A stretch of 64,000 bases of DNA from Rhizopus sp. PT2906 (lineage: Eukaryota; Mucoromycota; Mucoromycetes; Mucorales; Rhizopodaceae), in contig JAMYHX010000128.1 of assembly GCA_025529335.1 (NCBI GenBank), forward strand, positions 54,731 through 118,730. The letters run 5' to 3'. The notes beneath the pieces are model-generated. The model was not told where the DNA came from. It saw nothing but the letters and a program-made list of their open reading frames with translations, and made no database searches. Position 1 is the first letter of the stretch; the number at the start of each line of letters is the position of its first letter. Below, piece after piece: positions 22,133 through 32,979 of the stretch. The position numbers were made by a program, and so were the translations under genes.

Positions 22133-23541
22133 ATGTCACACTACGATAGGGAAAGAGATTACGATAGCAGCAGACCAAGAGATATAGATAAACCTAATCC
22201 TTGCAGGCTCTATGTTGGTATGGTCTTGTCTCGTAGCAGTAGCATCAACTAATATATATATATAGGTAACGTCAGTCGCTATGTCCGTGAGAAGGATCTT
22301 AGGAATCTGTTTTCAAGATATGGAAGAATCAGAGACTTGATATTGAGAGTGGGTTACTGTGCATATGTGTTTATTGCCTTGTCCCGTGCTGATTTATGTT
22401 TTGTTTTTATGTTTGGATGAATTAGAATTTCTATGCATTTGTTGAATATGATGTAAGCAAAAAGAGAAAAAGAGGGAAAAAAAATATATTACTGATGCAA
22501 GCATTTATAGGATGTCAGAGATGCAGAGGATGCCACTAAAGAACTCAACGGTTACAAGCTTGAGGGCGAGAGAATTGTTGTTCATGTTGCCAACGTTGCT
22601 CGTAGCCGTCTCAGCCGTACCAGAGATCGTGAAGACCGTGACAGGGATGGTCGTCGTCGTGACGATAGCCGTGAACGTGATCATGATTATAGATCAAGCA
22701 GAAAAGGTGCTGACTCTAATGATCCTGACAGATGCTATAACTGTGGTGAATTTGGTAAAGAAAATGATTATATGAATGTAAACAATAGACTCACTATTAA
22801 ACATAGGTCATATGTAAGTGCAAAGGACAATGAAAGGGAAAGAGACTCACTTTGTTTTTTCATGGAACTTCTTGTAGTGCAAATGAATGGTAAGTAATAT
22901 TCATATATAAACATACTAGTAACTCACTCTTTGTTGACAGTTCTTTACCAAAAGGAAGGTAATAGACACATAATAGACTAATTTAAAAAAAGAGATTTAT
23001 TTTGTTCTTGTATAGTGGCGAACGTGCTATGAGATTCCAAAAAGGAGTTTGCTTGTAAGTCAATGATAGATTTCTTTTGTTGTAAGCCAACGATTATAAA
23101 TTAGTGAATGTGGCGAGACTGGCCATCGTGCTCGCGATTGCCCGTAAGTAAACAGAAAGAATATTAGAAAAAGGGGTTAACTCTTTGTCTAGTGATAGGA
23201 GAAATGGCTCTCATAGACGCAGACGCTCTAGATCACGAAGTGTTGGAAAACGTTCCCGTTCTCGCTCAGACAGTCCTGCCAGACGATCCCGTTCAAGAAG
23301 TCCTGTAAGACGTTCCAGACGTTCACGTAGCCCCAGAAGATCACCCAGCCCTCGTCGTCGCTCCGATCGCTCTTTTTCTCGCAGCCGTTCTAACTCAGGA
23401 AACCGTGCTCAATCGAGTAGTCCTAAAAGAAGAAGAAGCGATTCTCGAACAGCCAGCCCAAAGCGCCGTCGTTCATACTCCTCCCGCAGCAGACGTTCCA
23501 ACAGCCGTGAATCAGTAAAAGAAAAGGACGAGAGAGATTAA
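22133..23541 (+). CDS. SR protein with one RRM, two CCHC zinc knuckles and an RS tail
   Basis: Nuclear splicing regulator. Ten exons (22133-22217, 22266-22348, 22426-22452, 22511-22754, 22807-22813, 22878-22889, 22941-22958, 23016-23054, 23105-23143, 23193-23541) give 300 residues. RRM: RLYVGNVSRYVREKDLRNLF, then NFYAFVEYDDVRDAEDATKE. A basic RD/RS hinge leads to two zinc knuckles, CYNCGEFGHIANEC and CFECGETGHRARDC, joined by SLPKGSGERAMRFQKGV, then about 115 residues of RS/SR/SP repeats. Layout resembles plant RS2Z proteins (two knuckles) and SRSF7 (one). The knuckles are assembled from 7, 12, 18, 39 and 39-nt exons. Every junction has GT..AG and the frame holds only with all of them included. 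Exon choice at 7 nt is the least certain point, but it restores the knuckle exactly. Confidence 0.88.
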
Positions 23542-23649
23542 TATCACCATTACGTCAAGTTCCGAATAAAGTTCATCACTGAATTTTAATTTGAGTGTTT
23601 ATTGTGTTTTGCGCGCGCAAATTTTTTTGCTCTTTTACTTGTTCTTATC

Positions 23650-24405
23650 ATGCCGACTGTCTACTCTTTTGCAAACGGAGACGCGCTTTCCAGTGGTTTA
23701 AACAGCTTTGTTGAAAAGGTATCACGTGAAGCAATTGCTGACCATGGTTACCTTTCTGTTGCCATCTCTGGTGGTTCATTACCCAAGATTCTCTCAAAGG
23801 AATTAGCTCACAATAAGAATGTTGACTTTTCCAAGTGGCATATGTTTTGGGCTGACGAACGCTGTGTTGCTCATGATGATGCAGATTCAAACTTTTTGGA
23901 AGTGAAAAAGTCCCTGTTGGACCATATCCCTCAAATTCCAAAGGATAATGTCCATCCTATTCATGAAGCTTACGCCAAAGCTAAAGACGCTGACAAAGCT
24001 GCCGAGGAATACGAGGACCAGTTGAAGCGATTCTTTAACAACCAGTTACCTTCATTTGACTTGATGCTACTCGGTATGGGCCCCGATGGTCACTGCTGTT
24101 CCTTGTTTCCCGGACATCCTTTATTACAAGAGCATTCCCGTTGGGTTGCTCCCATTGTGGATTCCCCCAAACCCCCACCAGAACGTATCACGTTGACATT
24201 CCCTGTCGTGAACAACTCAAAGCTTGTTGTCTTTGTTACTGCTGGTGACGGTAAAAAGGACATGGTGCAAAAGATCATTGAAGAACCTCAACATGAATTC
24301 CCTTGTCAGAGAGTCAAACCTACACATGGCCAAGTTTACTGGTTTATTGATGCCGCAGCTGCTGCTAAACTTCGAAAGGAATCGTGTTCGGACTATAAAC
24401 TGTAA
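23650..24405 (+). CDS. 6-phosphogluconolactonase
   Basis: Hydrolyses 6-phosphogluconolactone to 6-phosphogluconate, second step of the oxidative pentose phosphate pathway, cytosolic. Single exon of 251 residues from the first ATG; the frame is open upstream but has no ATG there. Family blocks are present in order: AISGGSLPKIL (substrate loop), WADERCVAHDDADSNF, PSFDLMLLGMGPDGHCCSLF with HPLL, and DSPKPPPERITLTFPV. Length agrees with eukaryotic PGLS (about 250-260) rather than the beta-propeller YbhE type. The upstream SR gene ends 108 bases before the ATG on the same strand. Confidence 0.96.
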   Translation: MPTVYSFANGDALSSGLNSFVEKVSREAIADHGYLSVAISGGSLPKILSKELAHNKNVDFSKWHMFWADERCVAHDDADSNFLEVKKSLLDHIPQIPKDNVHPIHEAYAKAKDADKAAEEYEDQLKRFFNNQLPSFDLMLLGMGPDGHCCSLFPGHPLLQEHSRWVAPIVDSPKPPPERITLTFPVVNNSKLVVFVTAGDGKKDMVQKIIEEPQHEFPCQRVKPTHGQVYWFIDAAAAAKLRKESCSDYKL

Positions 24406-24911
24406 TCTCCTTTTTTTTTATTTGGAATGAAGACAAAGGGGGTGAAGACGGAAACCGGGATCACGTATATAGTAAAATAAATAAATCTTTGAATTACTAT
24501 AAATGTAAATGATTATTCCGTTAATGCAGCTTTGCAGCTTTGCATCTTTACGCTCAAAATCATTACTGTGAATATTTTTATAAAGAATCAAATAAGGTAT
24601 CTTTAACAAAGAGAGAGAGAAGTGTTCGTAAACAAGATCAAATACTTCAATTCTTTTCCCTTAATTAATATAAATCCCATTTCTGGAAGATTAAATTTTC
24701 CTTCCGTTTTGGCAAAGACGTTCAATTAATTACTCTCCCCTTTAGAAATCTTTGGAATTTTTTTTAATTGTTTTACTTCAATGATACGAAAAGAAGAAGG
24801 GGAAGGACAAAGGCTCATTTCAAAGAATTTAAAAAAACATATAAAAGAGGGCAATCTTTTCTGAATCGATCCAAACTTATCAAACAATCTTTTCTTACAA
24901 ACAATCAAAAC
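24406..24911. other. Intergenic and promoter of the secreted repeat protein gene
   Basis: AT-rich spacer of about 500 bp. No gene seen. Its right end holds a TATA element, listed separately. Confidence 0.5.
24840..24847 (+). promoter_or_regulatory. TATA box for the secreted repeat protein gene
   Basis: TATAAAAG lies 64 bases before the ATG at 24912, leaving room for a leader rich in CAA and CAATC. A clear TATA box is uncommon among the housekeeping genes here and suggests regulated or strong transcription. Confidence 0.6.
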
Positions 24912-25895
24912 ATGGCTCGTATTTCTCAAATCTGTCTTGCTCTTCTTGCTGTTGCCTTCACTGCTACCTCTGCTGCTCCTTGCTATGATGGTCAAAGCTC
25001 AGTTTCTACTGTTAACTCCAATGGTTCAGTTACACCTATTACTCAAGTTGATGTTACCAAGGATGCTGATGTCGACAATGATGAAGCTGAAAATGATGGT
25101 GATGATGTCTCTGATGCTGTTGATACCTCTGTTGATGTTGATGCCTCTGTTGACGATTCTGTTGACGATTCTGTTGACGATTCTGTTGACGATTCTGTTG
25201 ATGACTCTGTTAATGCCTCTGACAATACCTCTGATAAAGTCTCTGATAATGTTAATGCCTCCATTGATGTTGATGCCGAAGCTACCACTGATAGTGCACC
25301 TTGTGTTGATGGTGATAGCACTGACATAGCCAACGTTTCTACTGATGATATCAAGGATACTATTGACGTTATTACTGGTCATAGCTCCACTAGTGTCACT
25401 CATGGAGCTAATAGTGTAGTCGCTGCTGCTGACGGAGTAAACAGAAACTCTCTTCTTGGCGTGACCACTGGTTACATTGGTACTGGTCCTATTAACTTGG
25501 ATAACCTCGCTACAAATGCTCTCAGCTCTGGTAACTTTGGAGATGGTATTTACCAAGCTCAAGCCAACCGTGCTCCTTCTGTTACCTCTGTAGAGAGTGG
25601 CAATGGTGGTGGCCTTCTTGATATTACTGCTGGTTATGTTGGCACTGGTCCTATTAGTGCAGACAATGCCCTTACCAATCTTCTTGCCTCCCGTTCAAAT
25701 GGTCCTTTCTATGCTCAGTCTGCTGATTCCTCTGATGCTCTTTCTACTGTTGACGTCAATGATGGCAATAGCGCATCTGTTGCAAATATTGATGCTGGAT
25801 ACGTAGGAACTGGTGTTATCACGGCCGACAACCTTGGTACTAACCTTCTCAGTGGTGATGGCACTAACGGTGGTCTTCTTAACCGCATCTTGTAA
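24912..25895 (+). CDS. Secreted repeat protein, 327 residues, unknown function
   Basis: Starts MARISQICLALLAVAFTATS followed by AAP: a clean signal peptide with cleavage near residue 20. The mature protein is very acidic at first (D/V/S-rich), with four or five copies of the tetrapeptide DDSV from tandem GACGATTCTGTT units (about 25144-25211). The C-terminal half has three copies of a unit of about 26 residues with consensus GYVGTGxIxxDNLxTNLLS, at about 25452-25532, 25612-25692 and 25780-25862. No transmembrane helix or GPI-like hydrophobic tail is seen. Only two cysteines are visible in the mature part. Codons are T-ending and uniform (GTT, GAT, TCT), a pattern of high expression. I do not recognise the family; a secreted or cell-wall role is inference. 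Confidence 0.85.
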   Translation: MARISQICLALLAVAFTATSAAPCYDGQSSVSTVNSNGSVTPITQVDVTKDADVDNDEAENDGDDVSDAVDTSVDVDASVDDSVDDSVDDSVDDSVDDSVNASDNTSDKVSDNVNASIDVDAEATTDSAPCVDGDSTDIANVSTDDIKDTIDVITGHSSTSVTHGANSVVAAADGVNRNSLLGVTTGYIGTGPINLDNLATNALSSGNFGDGIYQAQANRAPSVTSVESGNGGGLLDITAGYVGTGPISADNALTNLLASRSNGPFYAQSADSSDALSTVDVNDGNSASVANIDAGYVGTGVITADNLGTNLLSGDGTNGGLLNRIL

Positions 25896-26513
25896 AAAGG
25901 GAGGGGGAAGAAAGAGATAGCATACGCATAGCATCTTTGCATTTTTCACCATTCATTCATACTTTTATCCATCTTTTCATTACTTACATTCTTTTAATAA
26001 ACATAACCCATACATTATAATTTATTTGAATGCGTCTTTTTGAAACAAAATATGTACTTAAGGTAAAGGAATAGTGTATTTATTAAGTAAATACCCTTTG
26101 GTTAATGATTGTTAGTGAATAAAGGCGTTACTTTATTATACTTTATGGGGGGTTTGATTTAATGTCAAAGTGTTGCTCTTGCAATTACATTAGTGAGGCT
26201 TCTAGGCCATTTATATAAGTGAGTCTCTTAGCTGATAGGTTATAAGAGGTATATAGTGTGTAAATACCACACTGACACTTATTCAAGTCATTACTAGACT
26301 GTATTCTTTCATCTTTTTATCCTTTCCCTTTGATACAATATCGAGTTTTTGAAACAAGTCTTTGTTTAGATTAAATCCTGTAAACAGTTAGGCCATATGA
26401 TCCCTTTCTGCTGTGTTCACTCTGAGCTCATAATTATCTTCTCCGCTTTATACTCTTTTGTATATAATGCCGTTGATCGTTTAAAGGGACCTTTTTCACT
26501 TTTTAATATTTTT
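25896..26513. other. Intergenic, nothing recognised
   Basis: About 620 bp of AT-rich DNA. No coding frame, RNA gene or repeat array can be supported. Confidence 0.5.
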
Positions 26514-27133
26514 ATGAGTTTTCAAATAGTTCTTCGTGAAGGTATCCGTGGTGGATTTGTTGGACCTACAACAAGGTAAGTACCGAGATTGAAAAAGAGA
26601 CTACGAAATAAACTAGTTTTTGTTAAAGATATGCAGTTCAAATCCAAGGTGATAAGTCAGGAGCAACTGTTACGCAGTCAACCTTGAAACCAGACTCAAG
26701 GACAGATTATAATACGATGGCTGGTGGTGCTTCGTTGTAAGTAGATATGATGTGAAATCCATATGCTTTATCAACCTTCTTTTCATCCATAGCGAAGACT
26801 TGGCTAATCTCGTACAAACTTTAAAGGACCAACTTTCCAAGTTACCCACGGAACAACCTCCAGGTAGCGAAGATATCTATGACCTAGATACCTCAATTAT
26901 TTTTGCCTGTGATGATTTCGAATGGTGCAACGGTAAAGAAAAAAGAAAAAGAGAAAAGAAAGGGTATTTGTTTGTATTTACATCATTTATTTGTACCAAA
27001 ACAAGGTGGTCCAGGAGGTTGCGCACAAGGTCAATCTTCTGTACAAGCAACCGAAGAACAAAAGGAAAAGTTTAAAGAATTGGTAGAGTTATTGAAGGGT
27101 GTTGGTCAAAACTTTGCTGTTTCAGCCGCGTGA
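26514..27133 (+). CDS. Small conserved-looking protein, 145 residues, unknown
   Basis: Four exons (26514-26575, 26629-26736, 26793-26932, 27006-27133) join in frame. The N-terminus MSFQIVLREGIRGGFVGPTT is followed by beta-rich sequence (YAVQIQGDKSGATVTQS), a predicted helix (FEDLANLVQTLKDQLSKLPT), an acidic turn, the block IIFACDDFEWCNGGPGGCAQ and a final helix (EEQKEKFKELVELLKGVG). No signal peptide or membrane segment. Consistent splicing and conservation-like composition argue for a real gene. The family is not recognised. Its stop codon overlaps the last codons of the opposite-strand gene by 12 bases. Confidence 0.72.
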
Positions 27134-27495
27134 TTCTTTTTCAGCCTTTTCTGCTTGTTCCTTTAATTTGGCTAAGCGTTCACGGTTTCGTTTTAATAAA
27201 ATTCTATTCACATTAGCTTTTTCAATATCTGCCATTTCGTGCCAGTTGTTGATTCTACTCATTGTACCATCCTCGTTAATGACTATGTAAATGGTAAGTC
27301 CACGTATATGTTTATTGTTGTTCGTACTTTACCTACTGGGCCAAGTTCTTTTAGCTTGAATGTATCATTGACGCCAATAGTCTGTACTGTTTCTTCTGCA
27401 GTTGCTGGTAAAGCAAGAAGAGGTTTCTTTGATTCAGAAGTAGTTGTCATTCTAGCGATTCTAATAAACTGTCTAAATGGTGAAAATGTTGACAT
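27122..27495 (-). CDS. Small conserved fungal protein, 107 residues, probably mitochondrial
   Basis: Two exons (27495-27333, 27282-27122) with a 50-nt intron give 107 residues. The N-terminus MSTFSPFRQFIRIARMTTTS is Arg-rich and free of acids, as for a mitochondrial presequence. The core NDTFKLKELGPVVINEDGTM is followed by SRINNWHEMADIEKANVNRI and LLKRNRERLAKLKEQ. The pattern DGTxSRIxNW.EM..E.....L.KRN..RL is one I associate with small uncharacterised fungal proteins; I cannot name a function. The TGA lies inside the 3' end of the convergent gene. An alternative start at the internal Met 16 would drop the presequence. Confidence 0.75.
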
Positions 27496-28034
27496 AAAAA
27501 TTAAAAAAAAAATAGAACAGGCCAGTTTTATATGACCGCAAAGAAAAAGTTCTAGAAATTGCACTTTTTCTCTCATTTTCTTTACTTTGACTTGAAAACA
27601 TAAACTACGTGCTTTACTAAAACCCTTAGAGAGAAAGGAATATATGACTACTTTATTATAATATAGCAAGTAAAGTTCTTATAGCAGCCCTGAATTGTCA
27701 TGTCTTAATATAAAGAAACTTTTTATATATGTTTAAATATAATGAAATAAGATTGCTAATATTATTGCATCTGTAAGGAAATGCGCTTAGCTTTTTTGTT
27801 TGAACAAAGGAGTACCAGAACAAGTTACACCAACAACTTTTATGCAGCACGATATTTACCAAGATAAAGTGATTGACCTATGATACTTCTTTATTATCAT
27901 TGTATTTCTTTAAAATGTGGCATATCATTCATAATTTCATGTAAAGCATTTGTGGGCTATCGAGATATAGTGTTTATATACAACAGTAAGAGAAAACAAC
28001 CAGAAAAAAGAGTCTTTTATTTATTTACTTACTT
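27496..28034. other. Intergenic, nothing recognised
   Basis: About 540 bp upstream of the small minus-strand gene and downstream of the SPF45 gene. No supported coding frame or RNA. Confidence 0.5.
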
Positions 28035-29931
28035 TCACTCTATCTGCAATGATGCCATTAATTCCTCCTTTGAGGGAGCTAAATCTAACTTGTCAAATCT
28101 TCTTGTATCATAGAAAGTCGCTGATACAATTCTTCCATCAAAATATCTACCATTCAAATCTTGGACAGCCCTTTTTGCTGCTTCTATTTCTGTAAACTTT
28201 ACAAATATACGTACAGCTTTATCATCAGGCACTTTTCCACGAGGTACCTTTTCTCAATTGTTAATAAATGAAAAACAATCAAGCAAAGTTTAGGCTTACT
28301 TCAAATATCAAGCATCTTTCTACTTTGCCATACTTTGAGCACTCTTCTGCTGTTTCTTCTTGAAGCATGTCATCTACTTCGCCTGGGCCAACCATATTTG
28401 TTAACAGGACAGTCCTCGTCATTTTTTCTTTCATTTCCTTCTTTCCAGGAATATTCGCCGCTTTCTGTGTGGAACTATCGATGATGACACCGTTGCCATG
28501 TCCAATAGGTTTTACTTGTAGAGCCTCTTTTATGCCTTCTCCTTCTTTACCAAGTCCTTTATACATGTCAGAACTTTATCATCTTTATTTAATCTGAACC
28601 TCACCTTGGCCTTCTTGCCAACCATATTTTGCCAATACTTTCTTTGCAATGTTTTGAACTGTAGCTAGTCTTGTAATATCTGATCTGAGATTTCTTTTTA
28701 ATAACTATCTAATCCATTATCTATGGCTTACTTTGATTGTGGTAACTCTATAGGTGGCTGTGGCTCTTTATGCATTTGTTGTTGTTGTTGACTGAGCATC
28801 AATCTTCGTTTATAAGCATCCTCTGCTGTCTCATTTAGATCTATCTTTGCTGGTGATATGGAGGGTGGAGGTACAAAAGGCTGGTTATATACTGACGAAT
28901 TTGTTCTATGATATTTAGGAACTGTATTCATATATGCATCAATGATAAGTGTAACCTATACCCTGAGTGTTTCCTCTTACCTTGTGAGCCTGGTGTTGGG
29001 GAAGGAGTTCGAGATTTTGATCGTGAACGTGATCGTGAACGAGAGTATGAACGAGTATAAGAAGGTGACCTTGACCTTGATCGAGACCTTGACAAGGATA
29101 GAGTAGATCGTTGTGCCTGTTTTTTCTCCCAATCTCTTTGTCTCTTTTGTCTTTCACGAAGGCCTTTACGCTCTTCTTTATATTGCTCATAGTCATTAGG
29201 ACGATGTGGGTCATAGTCTTCCAGCATGTTGAATACAATTGGCTGAGGTTGATTGTTGGTCATATTCTTCTTTTTTCCCTTTTTCTAACCGTTGTTGTGA
29301 ATAATTTCCGCATTACAATTGCTTTCTATTGTTGTCAGTATTGTTTTTACCTTTGATTTTTGAATAGAACGAAATCCGTTCACGTCATCAGGCGTCGATA
29401 AAAGAGGGATCGCACCTAGATCAATAGTATTTGCTGCTTTTGTCTCTTGCTGAACAACGGCATTATCAAGTGCTTTATCTGTCTTTTCTTTGTTTACTGT
29501 TTCCACTGATACTATAGTAGCTCCAGCTGGAATGACTGATCTGTTTATTTTCGGTTTTGCTTGAATAGTAGGCCGACGTAAAACAGGCCTGAATTTGTTG
29601 ATAGCTGACCAGCCTAAATTTTATATGTCGAATTAGAATCAGTCCTTCTATTCCTTGTCAATTTACCTTGAGGAGTAGGATGAGCTGTAACTGGTACAAC
29701 TGGTGTTGGTACTATTGGCGCTGCTGGTGCTTCTGTATTGGATGTGTTTACAGCAGTAACAGTAGTGGCAGCAGCAGAAGAAGAGGTAGAAGACCGGTTA
29801 GTCTCAGGAGGAGGTAAAGATGAATAGAGTGAATAGAGCGATGAGCTTGGAGCATCTTGTTTTTGTTTAGTCGCTTCACCTTTCTTTTCAGTCTTTGAAG
29901 GCGGAAGAGAACCGTACAGAGAAAAAGACAT
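28035..29931 (-). CDS. SPF45/RBM17-type splicing factor
   Basis: Second-step/alternative splicing factor that contacts ULM-containing proteins such as U2AF and SF3B1. Seven exons (29931-29667, 29613-29351, 29284-28981, 28921-28732, 28684-28605, 28556-28300, 28247-28035) give 523 residues. The N-terminus MSFSLYGSLPP leads to a spacer and GWSAINKFRP. A middle block has YDPHRPNDYEQYKEE, an Arg/Glu coiled segment and an RS/SP-rich stretch. Then a G-patch (about 345-395, KVLAKYGWQEGQGLGKEGEG) and a UHM-type RRM (about 418-510, VLLTNMVGPGEVDDM; KYGKVERCLIFE) containing the UHM signature NGRYFDGR. The short RS stretch is an addition compared with human SPF45. All junctions are in frame. Confidence 0.93.
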
Positions 29932-30257
29932 ATTATCAGGAAAGGAAAGAAAAAGGAAAATACAAGTTTAAACACAGAACAGACAGAGAAAGCTTTGTAT
30001 CAAAGACGGTCCATTACTTTATTGAAAAGCATATAAACAATTTTAGTCAAAATGAACCGGTCATCCAATCAGAGAAAGGATACATCAAATCTCAATATCA
30101 TAGAGAAGTAAAGCAAAGTAAACAATAGTTTTTCTTTTCTCTTCTTTCTTTTTGCCTTTTTAAACGAAAGCCACATTTTTTCAAGTGACAAAAATAGTAT
30201 AAATTTCATTAAAAACTACGCTTTTCTTTTTCTTTGCATAAGTTGATTTGAGAGACA
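29932..30257. promoter_or_regulatory. Shared divergent promoter of SPF45 and NC2-beta genes
   Basis: Only 326 bases separate the two opposite ATG codons. The region is A-rich on the SPF45 side and pyrimidine-rich near 30129-30165. No TATA motif stands out. Confidence 0.5.
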
Positions 30258-30846
30258 ATGAGTGATACTGAACGTTCTGGGCCATCGATGGACGATGAGC
30301 TTTCACTTCCCAAAGGTAAATTGAATATGACATATATCGACGCTTATGTATAACATTGAATAGCTACGGTACAAAAGTTGATTAACGAAATGATGCCAGA
30401 AGATATTGTCTGTGCAAAGGATACACGAGATCTATTGATTGATTGCTGTGTTGGTAAGATTAGAGCTAGTCACAGGATCGTTCTATTCATGTTCTAATGA
30501 CTATATCCTTAGAGTTTATACACTTGATTGCATCAGAAGCGAATGAAATATGCGAAAAAGAGACGAAAAAGACAATTGCTGGAGAGCATGTCGTGGCAGC
30601 TTTACAGACTCTAGGTTTTGAAGAATACGTTGAAGAAGTAGAAGAAGTGTTTAAAGAACATAAGAAACAACAAAAGGTAGGATAGTAAGTCAAAAGGATT
30701 TAAAAACAATACTAAGCTTCGATTAGGATCGAGATAAAAAGAGTACAAGACTAGAGAATACAGGCATTTCTGAAGAAGAATTGCTAAGACAACAAGAGTT
30801 ACTATTTGCTCAGTCAAGGCTCAAGTTTGAAGCACAACAACAGTAA
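30258..30846 (+). CDS. DR1: Negative cofactor 2 beta (DR1) histone-fold protein
   Basis: With NC2-alpha forms a histone-fold dimer that binds TBP on DNA and represses pre-initiation complex assembly. Four exons (30258-30315, 30364-30453, 30513-30676, 30727-30846) give 143 residues. Core: DDELSLPKATVQKLINEMMP, then DTRDLLIDCCVEFIHLIASE, ANEICEKETKKTIAGEHVV, ALQTLGFEEYVEEVEEV, all matching DR1 helices in order. The tail STRLENTGISEEELLRQQEL matches the DR1 segment SRLENLGIPEEELLRQQ. Length is close to yeast Ncb2 (146). The human-type Gln/Ala-rich end is shorter here. Confidence 0.95.
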
Positions 30847-32979
30847 TACTAATCTCTTTTATTTTTCTTCTTTATTTCTCTCCCTTCTCTCTCCTCTTTT
30901 GTGTGTACAGTTTATATAAAAAGACGATTGCTGATCCTTTTTTTTTTGTGTGTCTTCATTTAAATCAATATAAAAGCATCACTTCTTCGGCATCACACAA
31001 CTAAATTTATTATTATCTAAAAAGATACAGCAAGAGCCGTTAAACTGTTACAATGTGTCTCACAACAACCATAGCATTGGGAGACAGTAGAGTATTTTAA
31101 GATTAAGACGATTTTGTATTTTTCTAGACCAATTAAATTAGCTTCTGGATAAGCATATTTTTTGAGACAAGGATGACTTTTTTCTAGACATTCTTACGTA
31201 TCTTTCAGACAATTGAGAAATTAATTGAGATCTTTTTCGTCTGGAATAAGTCTTGGCAAGCAATGATATGGACTACGATGATTATTGATCCGCAAAATCA
31301 TAACCAACTGTGACTGCGTGTAACCGTAACTTCAACCGTAACCGTAGCTTCTATTTTCAAAATATCTACTAGCTTTCGCTTGCCTAAGTCGTTCAGACCA
31401 GGTAGCTGGTCTTTCCCACTTCGGAGGGAGAGTAGAGGTTCTTATTTTTCTTCTCTAAAGCAATATGTTTTCTTTTTATTATTAGAATTAATCTAAATGA
31501 AAAAAAAATAAGGGCTTGGATACTCTTATATTTCTAGGAAAAATGAACAACGCTGGAATGAAATGAGTGGCTCCTTATTTATTTACCTTGCAATAGTTGA
31601 CGCCTTACCCTTTTGAGCAAAACCAACTTGGGCGCTTGTGAAGTGTGTTTATATGGGCATCCCTTTTTGGAAGAAAAAGCGTGATAGCTCCAGTTGAATA
31701 CAAGAAGCCTTCTAATGACTCTTTTCTTAGAGATATTGTGATTCTGATAAAATGCCTTGATCAAAGTTGTACACATCAAGTAATTTGTTAAAGCATCATA
31801 TAATGCCAATGCACTTGTATCATTTCAATTCCTTCAGCATTATTTTTACTAGCCAGCAATCTTTCTTTTAGTTCCTCTTTATTACTATATTCACATAGGA
31901 GCAAGATGTTAGAGTAAGTATGAGATGTAGATAGCCCCCTCAGTTAATTAACATGAACCTACCTATCCGAATCACCCCCACTCTTTTGTGATAACAAATT
32001 GGAACTTATTGAGTTCGTCTATGGACGCCTAAGAAATCAAGCAATGGGCGAGTTCAAAGGGCTAGGACAAACTGAGGAGAGGGGGGGGGGAACATAATCT
32101 TGAGGTATTGCTATGGTGAACGTCTGGATTATATAAATTATATGAATCTTTGTTAAGACTAGGACCAGAAGATGAAAGGGCCATGGTCAATGTCTTGAAG
32201 AAGTGGCTGGATATGTAGTGTGTAATTAAGATATTCATGACCCTATAATGACTATCCACCATTGCTTTCATCTGACAGCCATCGCTGGTAGTTTTGGGGA
32301 GGATTATGTGAGAGCTTGTTCAGATAAAAGGAAACCGGATCATCAATAAAAAAGAGAAAGACCCAAGCGGGACGTGTGTGTAAGATGGTGATCGTCCAAA
32401 TGTGGATAGCTGGGTTTACCACAATGATGCCGGCCAAGGCATCAACTTCTAATACAGTTAAACATGGGCGTCCATAGGATGGTCCAAAAAAGCGCACTAT
32501 CCCGAGCTTAAAATAGACGCAGGTTGCATTTATCTTTAATTCAAAGAAAAAATACATTGATATCTAAAAAAATTTTGATCTATAAACCATCAATAGTAAT
32601 TTCATTGCTTGTATATTTGCACAGGAGACTGTTAACGGTAAAAGCTGTGGTGTTTGATGCGTTTTTATGATACTCTTTTCAAAAAAGAAAATATGAAAAA
32701 AGAACAATATAAAATACATAAAAAAAACTCTATTAGGGACTCTTCAGCTGCATTCCAAAGAGAATCAAGCGTGTTTCGACAAAGAAGTAAAACCCGTTAA
32801 GAGAAACTTAAGCCAGAAGTGAAAAGTATTAGCATAAAGATTTCAAAATGGTCGCACACAAAAAATAACAAAGAAGCATGTGAAAAAATATATTCTCCCC
32901 CCTTTCTTTCATATTTTCATATTTTTTTTATAAACCTAACTAAACATGCTCATACGTTAATGACTGAACAAACACGTTT

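Noticed and set aside
21861..22252. Hydrophobic frames upstream of the SR protein start that look like membrane proteins
   Set aside because: T-rich leader DNA gives Phe/Leu/Ser-rich frames by chance. They end at or run through the SR start region, and no GT..AG intron joins them to it.
25026..25562. Long open frames on the minus strand opposite the secreted repeat protein (178 and 103 codons)
   Set aside because: They are shadows produced by the tandem GACGATTCTGTT and similar triplet-periodic codons on the plus strand; no independent start context or intron evidence.
31310..31360. AACCGTAAC-like repeats resembling a short telomere tract
   Set aside because: Only three imperfect copies, and they differ from the TTAGGG-type repeats expected for Mucorales.
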